Notes: a model not told the origin generated them from the sequence alone. 38,290 nt of DNA from Lachnospiraceae bacterium (GCA_029099805.1 JAQXOR010000153.1:1-38290), one strand, 5' to 3'; shown: positions 29,005-38,290, counted from the stretch's first letter. Numbers and translations are program-made.

Positions 29005-30078
29005 TTATTCTTCCGCCATCTTCGCAAGCTTTGCCGCCTGGTCGGCTGCGGTAAGTGCATCCACGACTTCTGTTAAATCACCATTTAATATTTCATTTAA
29101 GCGATGAGTGGTCAGCTTGATACGATGGTCGGTCACACGTCCGTCCGGGAAATTGTAGGTACGAATCTTCTCGGAACGGTCTCCGGTACCTACCTGGCTG
29201 CGTCTTGCCTCTGCCTCGGCATCGTGTGCCTTTTCCAGCTCCAGTTCATACAACTTTGCACGAAGCACCTTCAATGCTTTATCACGGTTTTTCAACTGGG
29301 ATTTCTCATCCTGGCAGGAAATTACAATACCGGTCGGAATATGTGTCAAACGTACTGCAGAGTCTGTCGTATTAACGCACTGTCCACCGTTACCGGAGGC
29401 ACGGAATACATCAAACTTACAGTCATTCATATTTAACTCTACGTCAACTTCTTCCGCTTCCGGCATAATTGCCACGGTAGCCGTGGATGTATGAATACGT
29501 CCGCCGGACTCTGTCACAGGTACACGCTGTACACGGTGTACACCGCTCTCATACTTTAACTTAGAATAAGCCCCCTGCCCGTTTACCATGAACACAGCTT
29601 CTTTAAATCCACCAATCCCGTTTTCGTTGACATTCATCAAATCAATCTTCCAACGGAAGGTTTCCGCATACTTTGCATACATCCGGTAAAGCTCGGCTGC
29701 AAATAAGGCAGCCTCGTCTCCGCCTGCTCCTGCTCGGATTTCAACGATTACATTCTTATCATCGTTCGGATCCTTTGGAATCAGCAGAATTTTTAAATTC
29801 CGTTCGCATTCCTCCAGACGTTCCTTCGCTTCGGCAAGCTCTTCCTTTGCCAGCTCGCGCATTTCCTCGTCGCTTTCCTCATCAAGCAAAAGAAGACTAT
29901 CTTCAATATCCTGTTTTGTCTGCTTGTAACGCTTATATTCCGCTACAATATCCGTCAGATCATTCTGCTCCTTCATGAGCTTGCGGAATCGCGTCTGGTC
30001 ATTTACAACACCCGGATCACTCAGCTCATTTTGCAGCTCCTCATAACGCTGTAACAAATCCTCTAACTTATCAAACAT
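29005..30078 (-). CDS. prfA: Peptide chain release factor 1
   Basis: [42 protein letters not shown]; start [15 protein letters not shown]. Confidence 0.96.
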   Translation of the reverse strand: MFDKLEDLLQRYEELQNELSDPGVVNDQTRFRKLMKEQNDLTDIVAEYKRYKQTKQDIEDSLLLLDEESDEEMRELAKEELAEAKERLEECERNLKILLIPKDPNDDKNVIVEIRAGAGGDEAALFAAELYRMYAKYAETFRWKIDLMNVNENGIGGFKEAVFMVNGQGAYSKLKYESGVHRVQRVPVTESGGRIHTSTATVAIMPEAEEVDVELNMNDCKFDVFRASGNGGQCVNTTDSAVRLTHIPTGIVISCQDEKSQLKNRDKALKVLRAKLYELELEKAHDAEAEARRSQVGTGDRSEKIRTYNFPDGRVTDHRIKLTTHRLNEILNGDLTEVVDALTAADQAAKLAKMAEE

Positions 30079-30925
30079 CTTCTTTCTCCTTATTCTGAAC
30101 CGGCCACACCGCAAATACCATGCGGTCCAGTCCGGCATAATCCTTTCTGACCTCTATCTCTGTATATCCTTCTTTTGAAAGTAAGCCTGTTACCTCTTTT
30201 GCCTGGTCATGCCCGATTTCAAAAAGTAACCGGCCTCCGGGAACTAAATGTGCTTTTGCCTCAGCAACAATCCGACGATAAAAGTATACCCCGTCCTTTG
30301 TTCCGTCAAGTGCAAGCCGTGGTTCATGCTCCCGCACCTCCGGCATCAGAGTCTCAATCACCTCACTTCGGATATAGGGCGGATTGGAAACAATGATATC
30401 ATAAACTCCTTCCACCGTTTCAAATAAGTCCCCTTGAAAAAAAGTGATTTTCACATCGTGCAGCTCTGCATTCTTTCTTGCAACGGAAAGTGCCTCAGCG
30501 GAATAATCCGATGCCGCCACAAAGGACGGAGTCCCTAACTTAGCTGCCGTTACAGCAATGCAGCCGGAACCGGTACACATATCCAATATCCGCTTACCGG
30601 CCGATTCCCGAAATACCGCCTCTGCCAGAAGCTCCGTCTCGGGTCTTGGAATCAGTACCTCAGGTCCTACATAAAACTTCAGACCGCAAAACTCCTGTTC
30701 TCCTGTAATATACTGTACCGGAACATGCTTTTTCCGCTTTGCAAGTGCCGCGAAGAAACGCTCTTTCTTTTCCTCCGGTACCTGTAATGCCCCGTCACGC
30801 AGTAAAGTCATGAAATCCACGCCACAGACAGACAGTAAAAGAACTCTTACATCCGTACGTGCCTCTTCAAACCCTGCGTCCGTAAGCATCGTTACTCCGG
30901 TCGTCATCAACTCCGAATATGTCAT
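30071..30925 (-). CDS. prmC: Release factor glutamine methyltransferase PrmC
   Basis: [22 protein letters not shown]; overlaps prfA start. Confidence 0.95.
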   Translation of the reverse strand: MTYSELMTTGVTMLTDAGFEEARTDVRVLLLSVCGVDFMTLLRDGALQVPEEKKERFFAALAKRKKHVPVQYITGEQEFCGLKFYVGPEVLIPRPETELLAEAVFRESAGKRILDMCTGSGCIAVTAAKLGTPSFVAASDYSAEALSVARKNAELHDVKITFFQGDLFETVEGVYDIIVSNPPYIRSEVIETLMPEVREHEPRLALDGTKDGVYFYRRIVAEAKAHLVPGGRLLFEIGHDQAKEVTGLLSKEGYTEIEVRKDYAGLDRMVFAVWPVQNKEKEDV

Positions 30926-30937
30926 AGCGTCCCGCCT

Positions 30938-32272
30938 CTAATGCTCTTTCTTTCCGGACTGCTCCATCACGGTTCCTTCACCCTCAAACACGAAAAATTT
31001 GTCCAGTGCACGGAGAATTTCATCTGACTCATCTTCTTCCGCCGTATCAAAACCGGTCTTTGACATTGCTGCCTTTTGGGCAACCTTTCCTGCCTCCTCC
31101 GACTTATCGGCGGCAGTCACCTTTTCTGCCAGACGTTTTCTGCTTTCCTTTGCAATGCTCTCCTCAGACTCCGCATTCATAACCGGTGTAAAGCTGAAGT
31201 CAAACTTTGCTATCAGCTCTTCGCCCGACCGTTCCTCTCCGACCGTCTGTTTTTCTTCAACTGCAGCCGCCAGCTCCGGCACCTTATCTGCCGGTGTTCT
31301 CACTTCTTTCGTCTTCTTAAGCTTACCGTTTTTCTTACGGACTTTCTTCCCGAAATTCTCATCCAGATACGCCTGCCAGTCAAACACAGCCTCTACGGAA
31401 GCCACTGCAACACGAATCATGTCATCATCCGGTTCTCTTGTCGTCAAGCCCTGAAGCCAGAGTCCCGGCTTGCTCAACACTCCTACAATCTTTGATTCAC
31501 TTGAACCCGCCATACGGATAAACTCGTAGGATATTCCGGCTATTACAGGCACAAACAGAATCCGCACCACAAACCGGAGCCAGAGTGTTTCTACCCTGAC
31601 CAGAAGAAAGAAAATCACACTGATTAGCATAACAAATAACAAAAAGCTGGTTCCGCAACGCTTATGCAGCCTGGAGCACTCTCTGACATTCTGTACCGTA
31701 GGAGACATCCCATGCTCGATACAGTTAATTGTCTTATGCTCTGCCCCATGATACATAAATACTCTGCGGATATCCTTTAACCTGGAAATCAGAAACACAT
31801 ACCCCAGGAAAATGGCAATACGAAGCAGCCCCTCTATTAATGCCTTCCATTCGTAAGAGACTATCTCTTCATCAATAAAACTTACGATAGCCAGAGGAAG
31901 CAACATAAAAACGGCAACTGCCAGCACAATAGAAAAGAACACGGTACAGCCCATGATAAACTTATCTGCCTTATCTCCGAACTTCTTCTGCAACCAAAGC
32001 TCAAGCTTGCCGGGCTGCTCCTGAACATCCTCAAAATATGCCGCCGAAGAAGTGAGCATCTTCACACCCAGCACCAATGACTCCACAAAACTCACTATTC
32101 CGCGGATAATCGGCAGTCCAAGAGCCTTGTGCTTTTCGGTAATACTGCTGCACTCTCCCTTTTCCACCGCAATCTCACCGTCCGGTTTTCTGACAGCCAC
32201 TGCATAATGATTCTTATTTTTCATCATGACGCCCTCTAATACAGCCTGTCCTCCAATACCTGATGACTTCAT
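30938..32272 (-). CDS. DUF1385-family membrane protein with extended charged C-terminal tail
   Basis: GIGGQAVLEGVMMKNKNHYAVAVRKPDGEI, FMYHGAEHKTINCIEHG, LHKRCGTSFLLFVMLI. Confidence 0.9.
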   Translation of the reverse strand: MKSSGIGGQAVLEGVMMKNKNHYAVAVRKPDGEIAVEKGECSSITEKHKALGLPIIRGIVSFVESLVLGVKMLTSSAAYFEDVQEQPGKLELWLQKKFGDKADKFIMGCTVFFSIVLAVAVFMLLPLAIVSFIDEEIVSYEWKALIEGLLRIAIFLGYVFLISRLKDIRRVFMYHGAEHKTINCIEHGMSPTVQNVRECSRLHKRCGTSFLLFVMLISVIFFLLVRVETLWLRFVVRILFVPVIAGISYEFIRMAGSSESKIVGVLSKPGLWLQGLTTREPDDDMIRVAVASVEAVFDWQAYLDENFGKKVRKKNGKLKKTKEVRTPADKVPELAAAVEEKQTVGEERSGEELIAKFDFSFTPVMNAESEESIAKESRKRLAEKVTAADKSEEAGKVAQKAAMSKTGFDTAEEDESDEILRALDKFFVFEGEGTVMEQSGKKEH

Positions 32273-32307
32273 GTGTACCTCCTTCTTTTTGTATCATATA
32301 AGCAAAG

Positions 32308-32336
32308 CAGGTTGAGATTGTAACAACCTCAACCTG
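32308..32336 (-). terminator. Hairpin between rpmE and the DUF1385 gene
   Basis: CAGGTTGAG (32308-32316) / CTCAACCTG (32328-32336); T-tract on the minus strand is weak. Confidence 0.55.
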
Positions 32337-32358
32337 ATTTTCGTTCTTTTATGTTTTT

Positions 32359-32565
32359 TTAGTTCTGGCCTAAACCATATCTACGGTTGAACTTATCAAT
32401 AGCACCGCGTGCAGCTACTGCTTTCTGCTGACCGGTATAGAAGGAATGGCACTTGGAACAAACTTCCACATGGATTTCCTCTTTGGTAGAACCGGTAACA
32501 AACTCATTACCACAGTTGCAGGTTACCTTTGCCTGATAGTATTTCGGCTGGATTGCTTCTTTCAT
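32359..32565 (-). CDS. rpmE: 50S ribosomal protein L31 (zinc-binding form)
   Basis: MKEAIQPKYYQAKVTCNCGNEFVTGST...CSKCHSFYTGQQ. Confidence 0.96.
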   Translation of the reverse strand: MKEAIQPKYYQAKVTCNCGNEFVTGSTKEEIHVEVCSKCHSFYTGQQKAVAARGAIDKFNRRYGLGQN

Positions 32566-32607
32566 GTCTTTCACCTCTTTATCTCCATAACTTAAAACAG
32601 CTTTTTC

Positions 32608-32636
32608 ATTATAGCATGCTTTTACAAAAAAATCAA
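32608..32636 (-). promoter_or_regulatory. Promoter of rpmE
   Basis: Minus strand TTGATT-17 nt-TATAAT. Confidence 0.8.
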
Positions 32637-32660
32637 TAGATAAATGAAATTAATTTTGAG

Positions 32661-34286
32661 TTAATTTTGAGTTTCTACATTACAGTCCAGTTCAAACCAG
32701 AACTCAACTCCCGAAGCGTGGTTCTTTACGCCATACTCCCGGTTATGCGCCTCCATAATTGCCTTAACAATCGACAGCCCGATACCGCTTCCGCCGTATT
32801 CTCTCGTCCTGGCCTTATCGACCTTATAAAACTTCACCCAAATATTTTCAAGCTCCTCTTCCGGAATCGGTGCCCCGGTATTAAATACCGCAACACGGAC
32901 AAGATTTCCTCGCCGAATCACCTGTATTTCAATAATCTTTGCTCCCTCCACATGGTGAAACGCATTGCTGATATAATTCGTCAATACTTCTTCTACCATA
33001 TACTCATCTGCCCAGACATAGACCGGCTCTCTCTCCTCAAAGCGAACCGTAACATCCTTTTGCTTTGCCAGAATCTCCGTCGAATTTAGCACTGCACGGA
33101 TCACTGCTGTCAACTCAAACCGACTAAATTCCACCTGCGTTGTCCCGTATTCCAGATGATTCAGTGTCAGCAGCTTTTTCACCATCGTATTCATTTTCGC
33201 AGCCTCGTCTATGATAACATCACAGTAAAATTCACGGTCCTGCGCACTTTCGCTGATATTATCCTTCAGCCCCTCCGCATAGCCCTGTATCAGGGCAATC
33301 GGTGTCTTCAGCTCATGGGTAACATTGGAAAGGAACTCTTTTCGGACCTCGTCCGCCTGTGTTTTCCTCTCGATATCTATCTGTAGCTCGTTATTGGCAC
33401 TCTTCAGCTCCGAAATTGTCTTTTCCAGCTTTTCCGACAGTGCATTGATACTGGTGCCGAGTTCCCCGATTTCATCTCTGCTCTTTGACTCGTATTTTAC
33501 GTCAAAATTCAACTCCGACATTTTCTTTGAAATATCTGCAAGCTTTAAAATCGGTCTTGTAAACCTCCGACTGACAAAATACATAATTCCGGAGATTACA
33601 ATCGCACTTACCAGACCGGCATACAACAAAAATTTATTTGCAACCTTGACGCTCTCCTGCATGCTCTCTACATTGGAACGCATCAGAATGATTTCCCCGC
33701 TGTCCAGATATCCGACCAATTCAATATACTTGGATTCCATCCGGGCATCATATAACGAAAAGATACTGTAATTCTCCGTCTCCGCCTCCAGATGTTTCTC
33801 TTTCAGCTCCGCTCCGTAGCCCGGTAAAAAATAGTCTCCGATTAAATCTCTGATTACAACGGTATCCTGATTGTTTTTTCCGCCTGTCCCGAAAAAGTAA
33901 CTGACAATCGCCTGCGGTCTCACCGTATTCGAAATAATATCCTTTATAATAACCGTTGTTATATTTGATTTTGAACAAAGAATATCCAGCTTCAGACGAA
34001 GCTCCTCCGAAATACCTTCCGGCTCCTCTGAAGCCTCGTCCGCATTTTCGACTTCATCTCCTTCTCCGGAAGCCTCCTGCCCCTTTGAAAAATCCACGCC
34101 CCCCTCTGCAGAAACCAGACGGTCGATTTGTGCATAGACTTCTCCCAGTATCTTTTGCTTACTTGCCTCATAGTATCGTACCAAAAAGGCTTCATTCAGG
34201 ACAAGACAAAGCGCGACCGTTCCGAAAACGGCCGCCCAGGTCAGAAGAATCATTTTTACACGTACGGAATGCTTTCCGTGTTTCAT
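32661..34286 (-). CDS. Sensor histidine kinase with acidic segment in the predicted extracellular domain
   Basis: LSNVTHELKTPIALIQGYAEGL, NYISNAFHHV, GGSGIGLSIVKAIMEAH; two TM and HAMP. Confidence 0.95.
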   Translation of the reverse strand: MKHGKHSVRVKMILLTWAAVFGTVALCLVLNEAFLVRYYEASKQKILGEVYAQIDRLVSAEGGVDFSKGQEASGEGDEVENADEASEEPEGISEELRLKLDILCSKSNITTVIIKDIISNTVRPQAIVSYFFGTGGKNNQDTVVIRDLIGDYFLPGYGAELKEKHLEAETENYSIFSLYDARMESKYIELVGYLDSGEIILMRSNVESMQESVKVANKFLLYAGLVSAIVISGIMYFVSRRFTRPILKLADISKKMSELNFDVKYESKSRDEIGELGTSINALSEKLEKTISELKSANNELQIDIERKTQADEVRKEFLSNVTHELKTPIALIQGYAEGLKDNISESAQDREFYCDVIIDEAAKMNTMVKKLLTLNHLEYGTTQVEFSRFELTAVIRAVLNSTEILAKQKDVTVRFEEREPVYVWADEYMVEEVLTNYISNAFHHVEGAKIIEIQVIRRGNLVRVAVFNTGAPIPEEELENIWVKFYKVDKARTREYGGSGIGLSIVKAIMEAHNREYGVKNHASGVEFWFELDCNVETQN

Positions 34287-34289
34287 ACC

Positions 34290-34961
34290 TTACACCTCGA
34301 ACTTGTAGCCCATCCCCCAGATGGTTTTAATATAGTCACCCTTTTCACCCATTTTGCTCCGCAGCTTCTTTACATGAGTATCAATTGTTCTGGCATCTCC
34401 GAAATAGTCATAGTTCCATACATTATTCAGTATTCGCTCACGGGACAAAGCAACCCCTTTATTATCGATAAAATATGCAAGCAGTTCAAACTCCTTAACA
34501 CTTAGCTCAATCGGCCTTCCGTCCACCAGAACCTGATGTGCCGATTTATCCAGTACAATGCCGCCGATTTCCGTCGTCTCTGTTGCCACCGTTCCGGCCC
34601 TTCGTAAAATTGCCTCTACTCTCGCCACAAGAATCTTCGGACTGAACGGTTTGGAAATATACTCATCCACACCGAGCTCAAATCCAAGGAGCTCGTCCCT
34701 CTCATCACTTTTTGCAGTCAGCATAATAATCGGCACGGTCGAATACTGGCGAATTTCTCTGCATACCTGCCATCCATCCATCTTCGGCATCATAACGTCT
34801 AATATAATCAGCTCTATGTCCTTTTGCGCAAAAAACATGTCCACTGCCTCTTCCCCGTTTTCCGCTTCCACTACCTCATAATCATTTTTTGCAAGAAAAT
34901 CATGCACCAGCTTACGCATACGGCTCTCATCGTCTACTACCAGTATTTTCGTACGTTCCAT
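34290..34961 (-). CDS. OmpR/PhoB-family response regulator
   Basis: ILVVDDESRMRKL, ILDVMMPKMDGWQVC, YISKPFSPKIL, NNVWNYDYFGDARTIDTHVKKLRSKM. Confidence 0.95.
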   Translation of the reverse strand: MERTKILVVDDESRMRKLVHDFLAKNDYEVVEAENGEEAVDMFFAQKDIELIILDVMMPKMDGWQVCREIRQYSTVPIIMLTAKSDERDELLGFELGVDEYISKPFSPKILVARVEAILRRAGTVATETTEIGGIVLDKSAHQVLVDGRPIELSVKEFELLAYFIDNKGVALSRERILNNVWNYDYFGDARTIDTHVKKLRSKMGEKGDYIKTIWGMGYKFEV

Positions 34962-35054
34962 AAAGCCAACCTCCTATTATGCATCTCTTTTTGTTATCCT
35001 AACACAAGAATATGGAAAAATTGTGTTCGAATCCGGAGAAAAATGTGAACGTCC

Positions 35055-35636
35055 CTATTGAAGTGCTTCTTCCCGAATAGCAAGTTCCTTCTCCCATTCC
35101 GAAAGTCTCTCCTCCCATAAATGCAGGCTCTCTTCTTTGTCCGCCAGTTCTTCCTTCCAGCCGGCATATTCATCCAGCACCTTCTGTTCATAGTCTGTAA
35201 ACGGTGATGCCGTACCGAACAGGCGGATTGCAAATAGTGCCGCAATCACAATACAAAGCACAATCACAACAATTGTCAGGTTCTTCGAGCGCTCTCTGTA
35301 AAGCTCCATCAGCTTACGGTCCTTTGATTTCTTTGGCTTATCCGGCAGATTTTCCGTTTTCAAAGGCTTAGGCAGCGGTCGCAGACTGCTTTCTGCCACA
35401 GCCCCCGACTCCAGTGCCGTTGTTCTTAATTCCTGCAGAAACGAAATTCCAAGCGCTGTCTGAAGTGTTCCCTTTTCAATCAGGCGGTTATACAACTTCA
35501 ATGCCGTCTTCGCATCGGTCAAATCCGCCTGTGAACGAATATACGCAACTGCCTCCGCTTCTTTCTTCGCTTCTGCAAGCTCCGCCTCGGACTGAAATGT
35601 AAATCCCTGATAGGTAAATGTCTTTCCCTTTTCCAT
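35055..35636 (-). CDS. Hypothetical single-pass membrane protein with C-terminal coiled coil
   Basis: MEKGKTFTYQGFTFQSEAELAEAKKEAE...; TM LTIVVIVLCIVIAALFAIRLF; charged coiled-coil tail; RBS AGAAGGA before ATG at 35636. Confidence 0.75.
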   Translation of the reverse strand: MEKGKTFTYQGFTFQSEAELAEAKKEAEAVAYIRSQADLTDAKTALKLYNRLIEKGTLQTALGISFLQELRTTALESGAVAESSLRPLPKPLKTENLPDKPKKSKDRKLMELYRERSKNLTIVVIVLCIVIAALFAIRLFGTASPFTDYEQKVLDEYAGWKEELADKEESLHLWEERLSEWEKELAIREEALQ

Positions 35637-35650
35637 ACGTATCCTTCTTT

Positions 35651-35698
35651 CCAAAAAACGCTCTATACCATACTAATCTTAGTATAGCATAAAGCGTT
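35651..35698 (-). terminator. 20-bp hairpin followed by T6 on the minus strand
   Basis: AACGCTTTATGCTATACTAA-GA-TTAGTATGGTATAGAGCGTT-TTTT; all 20 positions pair in minus-strand RNA with three G-U wobbles. Confidence 0.8.
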
Positions 35699-35726
35699 CT
35701 GTTTGCAAAGATGATTTCTTTTCTGC

Positions 35727-36890
35727 TTACTGATCTGCCGTCACGACATTCTTTTTTAGGATGCCCTTTAATATTGCCAGCAAAACCAACAGCACTCCCA
35801 TTCCGATTGTAATTGTTCCGAATCTGGAGATTCCGTCAAAAATAGGAGCAAGTATTCCACGTGCAATATCAAATACAGGCTTCGTCATTCCTTCCAGTCC
35901 CGGCTCTTCCGCGATTGCCTGATTGACCTGATTTAAAATATATCGTTCGGATAATGTCAAAAGCTTACAAAGAATTCCGCCTAAAATCAGTGCAACCGCC
36001 GGAACAACAAAGCCTGCGGTTCCAAACCAGTAACAAACAAGCAGGAGCAAAACTGCACCCAGAAAAATCGCGTATATCACAAATTTTACCGTACTGCTCT
36101 TTTGGCTGATTTCGTTTAATGAATCAAACACCATGCGAACATCCGGATCCCGGATGGCTTCATAAACCGTCTCATTAAACTCACGATCCATGTCGTCGGT
36201 CATCTCATCAAACATTTTATCGAACTCATCGGCAAATTCGCTTTCCCACACATCATTGAATTCATCGGCATACTCATCAAGAAGCTGTGAAAAAGAACCG
36301 GCACCGTTTTGTTTTTCATAGAGTGATTTCAGCTCTTCAACAGAAGCAGCACCATAGTCCGCATAATCACTTAACAGACCGTCTTCTATTTCTGTACGGA
36401 AGGACTGTACAAACTCGGCAGAAAAATACTTAGAGTCTGTTCCGTCTGCCCAGGCAGAATACAAGTCATGAAAACCGTTCTTCCGAAGTTCGTCGAGTCC
36501 CTTCCGTAAGCCGGCGACAATCTCGCTCAGTTTAATTTCAGGTTTTGTTCCGCTGTATGCAGAATCAATCAGCACTGTGACAATCTCGTCAACTTTTTCT
36601 ACCGTAATGCTGTCCCTTACAATTTCTTCCCAAAACTCCTGCTTGATGTCATCAATTTTGTTGTCTTCGGACAAAATCTCATCCATCAGCATTTCATAGA
36701 TTGTTTCTGAAAGATTTGCCTCCTTTGTCATAGTCTGAATACTTTCTCTGGAAGTTGCACTCGTCAGCGAGGTAATCACACCTCCCACCGGTATTCCGAG
36801 AATCAGTCCCGGCACCAGAACAATACTGAAAATAATTCCAAATACAAGTAATACTGTTTTCCATACACTGTCTGTCCTTTCGTTTGCCAT
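35727..36890 (-). CDS. Hypothetical multi-pass membrane protein with large acidic domain
   Basis: N-terminal TM TVLLVFGIIFSIVLVPGLILG, long acidic region, then several C-terminal TM segments. Start may be 36890 or 36923. Confidence 0.75.
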   Translation of the reverse strand: MANERTDSVWKTVLLVFGIIFSIVLVPGLILGIPVGGVITSLTSATSRESIQTMTKEANLSETIYEMLMDEILSEDNKIDDIKQEFWEEIVRDSITVEKVDEIVTVLIDSAYSGTKPEIKLSEIVAGLRKGLDELRKNGFHDLYSAWADGTDSKYFSAEFVQSFRTEIEDGLLSDYADYGAASVEELKSLYEKQNGAGSFSQLLDEYADEFNDVWESEFADEFDKMFDEMTDDMDREFNETVYEAIRDPDVRMVFDSLNEISQKSSTVKFVIYAIFLGAVLLLLVCYWFGTAGFVVPAVALILGGILCKLLTLSERYILNQVNQAIAEEPGLEGMTKPVFDIARGILAPIFDGISRFGTITIGMGVLLVLLAILKGILKKNVVTADQ

Positions 36891-36929
36891 TGAACTCTCT
36901 ATCCTTTCCTCTTTTTCTTTCACAGCTTC

Positions 36930-38120
36930 TTATAACGCCAGATCCACATGCTGTATTGTTCCGGCCGTACCATCCTCCCGCAGATAGACCCCAGTCTTTT
37001 GAATTACGGCATTGGTTGCATTTGTATCTGCGTTATTCAACGAAAACTGCGTATTCGCATTTCCAAGATAAATTGCTCCCACACCCGCTTCCTTCAAATT
37101 CAGCAGATGACTATCTCCGTTTTCATCCATCGTCCAGATTTTCAGCTTTGAAAAAATCTCATCCGCCTCATCAATCCAGCCGTTGCCGTCTCCGTCATGT
37201 GCAGCAAGGTCTGCAAAGCCGTCACCGCTCTTTGTTCCGAACAGCTCGCTTCCGTCGTTTATCACACCGTCACCGTTTCTATCCAGCGCAAGATATCCGC
37301 TGCCGCTTCCGAGTCTTGATACTTCTTCCTGCTCACCGTCTGCATCCAAATCAAAATAAAATTTCATATCACGTACATCCGCAATATTCGTATCCAGATT
37401 TATTACAAGCGGGTCCTTTAAAATAAAGCTTCCCTCCTTGTAAACCTCTGTCTCCTGTACAAAAGAACGGGACATTTCGATGCTGACTCCGAATGTAATC
37501 TCTCTTCCGTCTGCAGTGCAAACCTTACCGTTTGTACTAAACTCGGTTACTTCATGCTCCGAGAAAAAACGGGAGGTCACTGTCTGTATCTTCCATTCCT
37601 GTCCTCTGCCGCTTCCTACGGAAATCTCATTTCTTACCGCACCGCCGGCGATAGCAACATGTCCCATACTCTGTCCGAGACTAATCTGAAGACTTGCAGG
37701 GACCGCCTTCTGTATTTCAACCGGAGAGAAATGTTCCCGCTCCGGCTCTGTATGCTTACCTTTTTCGCCCTTTCCGCGATTTCTGAGACTCTCGAGAATT
37801 CTTCGAAGCAAGGCAATCTCCAGATCCTCCTGTGTCTGAATCGGCGCATTTGACTTCTGCTCCGTCTTCTTAAGCTGTTCTGACATGCTTATCAGCGCCT
37901 TTTGCTGCTTCTGTCGCTTTGCCGCTTCTTCTTCCTTTTCTGCCTTATCCTTCTGTGCTATTCCTTCCTGCATTTGCTTTAGCAGACCCTTTGATTTGTC
38001 TGAGAGATCAAGCTTAATGGCATCCTCCGCCCTTGATGTTGCAGACAACGATACTGAGCTTTCTACCTTCTGATAAGAACGCTCCGCGCTCATAGCTACC
38101 GAACCCGTCCGGATAATCAT
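36930..38120 (-). CDS. Hypothetical protein with EF-hand-like/calcium-binding C-terminal domain
   Basis: FDLDADGEQEEV, LALDRNGDGVINDGSELFGTKSGDGFADLAAHDGDGNGWIDEADEIFSKLKIW; ATG at 38120 with AAAGGA upstream. Confidence 0.8.
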   Translation of the reverse strand: MIIRTGSVAMSAERSYQKVESSVSLSATSRAEDAIKLDLSDKSKGLLKQMQEGIAQKDKAEKEEEAAKRQKQQKALISMSEQLKKTEQKSNAPIQTQEDLEIALLRRILESLRNRGKGEKGKHTEPEREHFSPVEIQKAVPASLQISLGQSMGHVAIAGGAVRNEISVGSGRGQEWKIQTVTSRFFSEHEVTEFSTNGKVCTADGREITFGVSIEMSRSFVQETEVYKEGSFILKDPLVINLDTNIADVRDMKFYFDLDADGEQEEVSRLGSGSGYLALDRNGDGVINDGSELFGTKSGDGFADLAAHDGDGNGWIDEADEIFSKLKIWTMDENGDSHLLNLKEAGVGAIYLGNANTQFSLNNADTNATNAVIQKTGVYLREDGTAGTIQHVDLAL

Positions 38121-38290
38121 GAAATCCACATCCTTTCTTTTCCACGATAATCTCCCTCTTAGCCAACCTCCGTGTTGAAAGGGAATACCTCGGGGACTCT
38201 TTGTTTGGCTGCCTTTGCTTTATGTAACGCAGCCAACATGTCCCTATGATATATATCGGCACAGATTCGTTCTTTTTTTATATAAAAATA

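Noticed and set aside
29380-29400. PrfA GGQ followed by Cys rather than His ([10 protein letters not shown])
   Set aside because: From memory [10 protein letters not shown] is common in clostridial RF1; not an anomaly.
34995-35025. AACACAA/TTGTGTT inverted repeat upstream of the second response regulator
   Set aside because: Only 7 bp, AT-rich, no T-run; could be an operator but unsupported.
1-38290. CRISPR arrays, IS elements, prophage, toxin-antitoxin or defence islands
   Set aside because: No spaced direct-repeat arrays, transposase/integrase ORFs, tRNA-flanked insertions or recognisable defence genes were seen; the window reads as core chromosome.

Overview
This looks like a chromosomal core region of a Lachnospiraceae/Clostridia-type Firmicute; the taxon is inferred from gene content and order. 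Almost everything is on the minus strand. Recognisable blocks, left to right: yhaM-type exonuclease; an HtrA-like membrane protein; two-component system; mutS2; trmL; sigH-rlmB-mrnC-cysS-cysE behind a Cys T-box; GH10 xylanase; a plus-strand island (two orphan proteins plus dedA); pyrF; pyrC; a TruA-family protein; a lipoprotein amidase; TPP riboswitch-thiT (plus strand); a zinc-ribbon/SPFH pair; glyA; degV; greA-like; GH43; patatin; secreted GH10; prfA-prmC-DUF1385-rpmE; a second two-component system; and three orphan envelope or Ca-binding-like genes. I see no CRISPR array, IS element, prophage, rRNA or tRNA. The strongest items for follow-up are: (1) an HtrA-family protein with all three catalytic-triad positions substituted; (2) a TruA-family protein whose catalytic Asp is replaced by Glu (RTEPGAHA); (3) a COG4260-like SPFH/zinc-ribbon protein paired with a zinc-ribbon membrane protein, with no pspA beside them; (4) an orphan Ca-binding/acidic-membrane/coiled-coil gene set containing a strand-asymmetric 20-bp terminator-like hairpin 16 nt before a start codon; (5) a plus-strand orphan pair next to dedA. 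All calls come from reading the sequence and motif recall; no database search was run.
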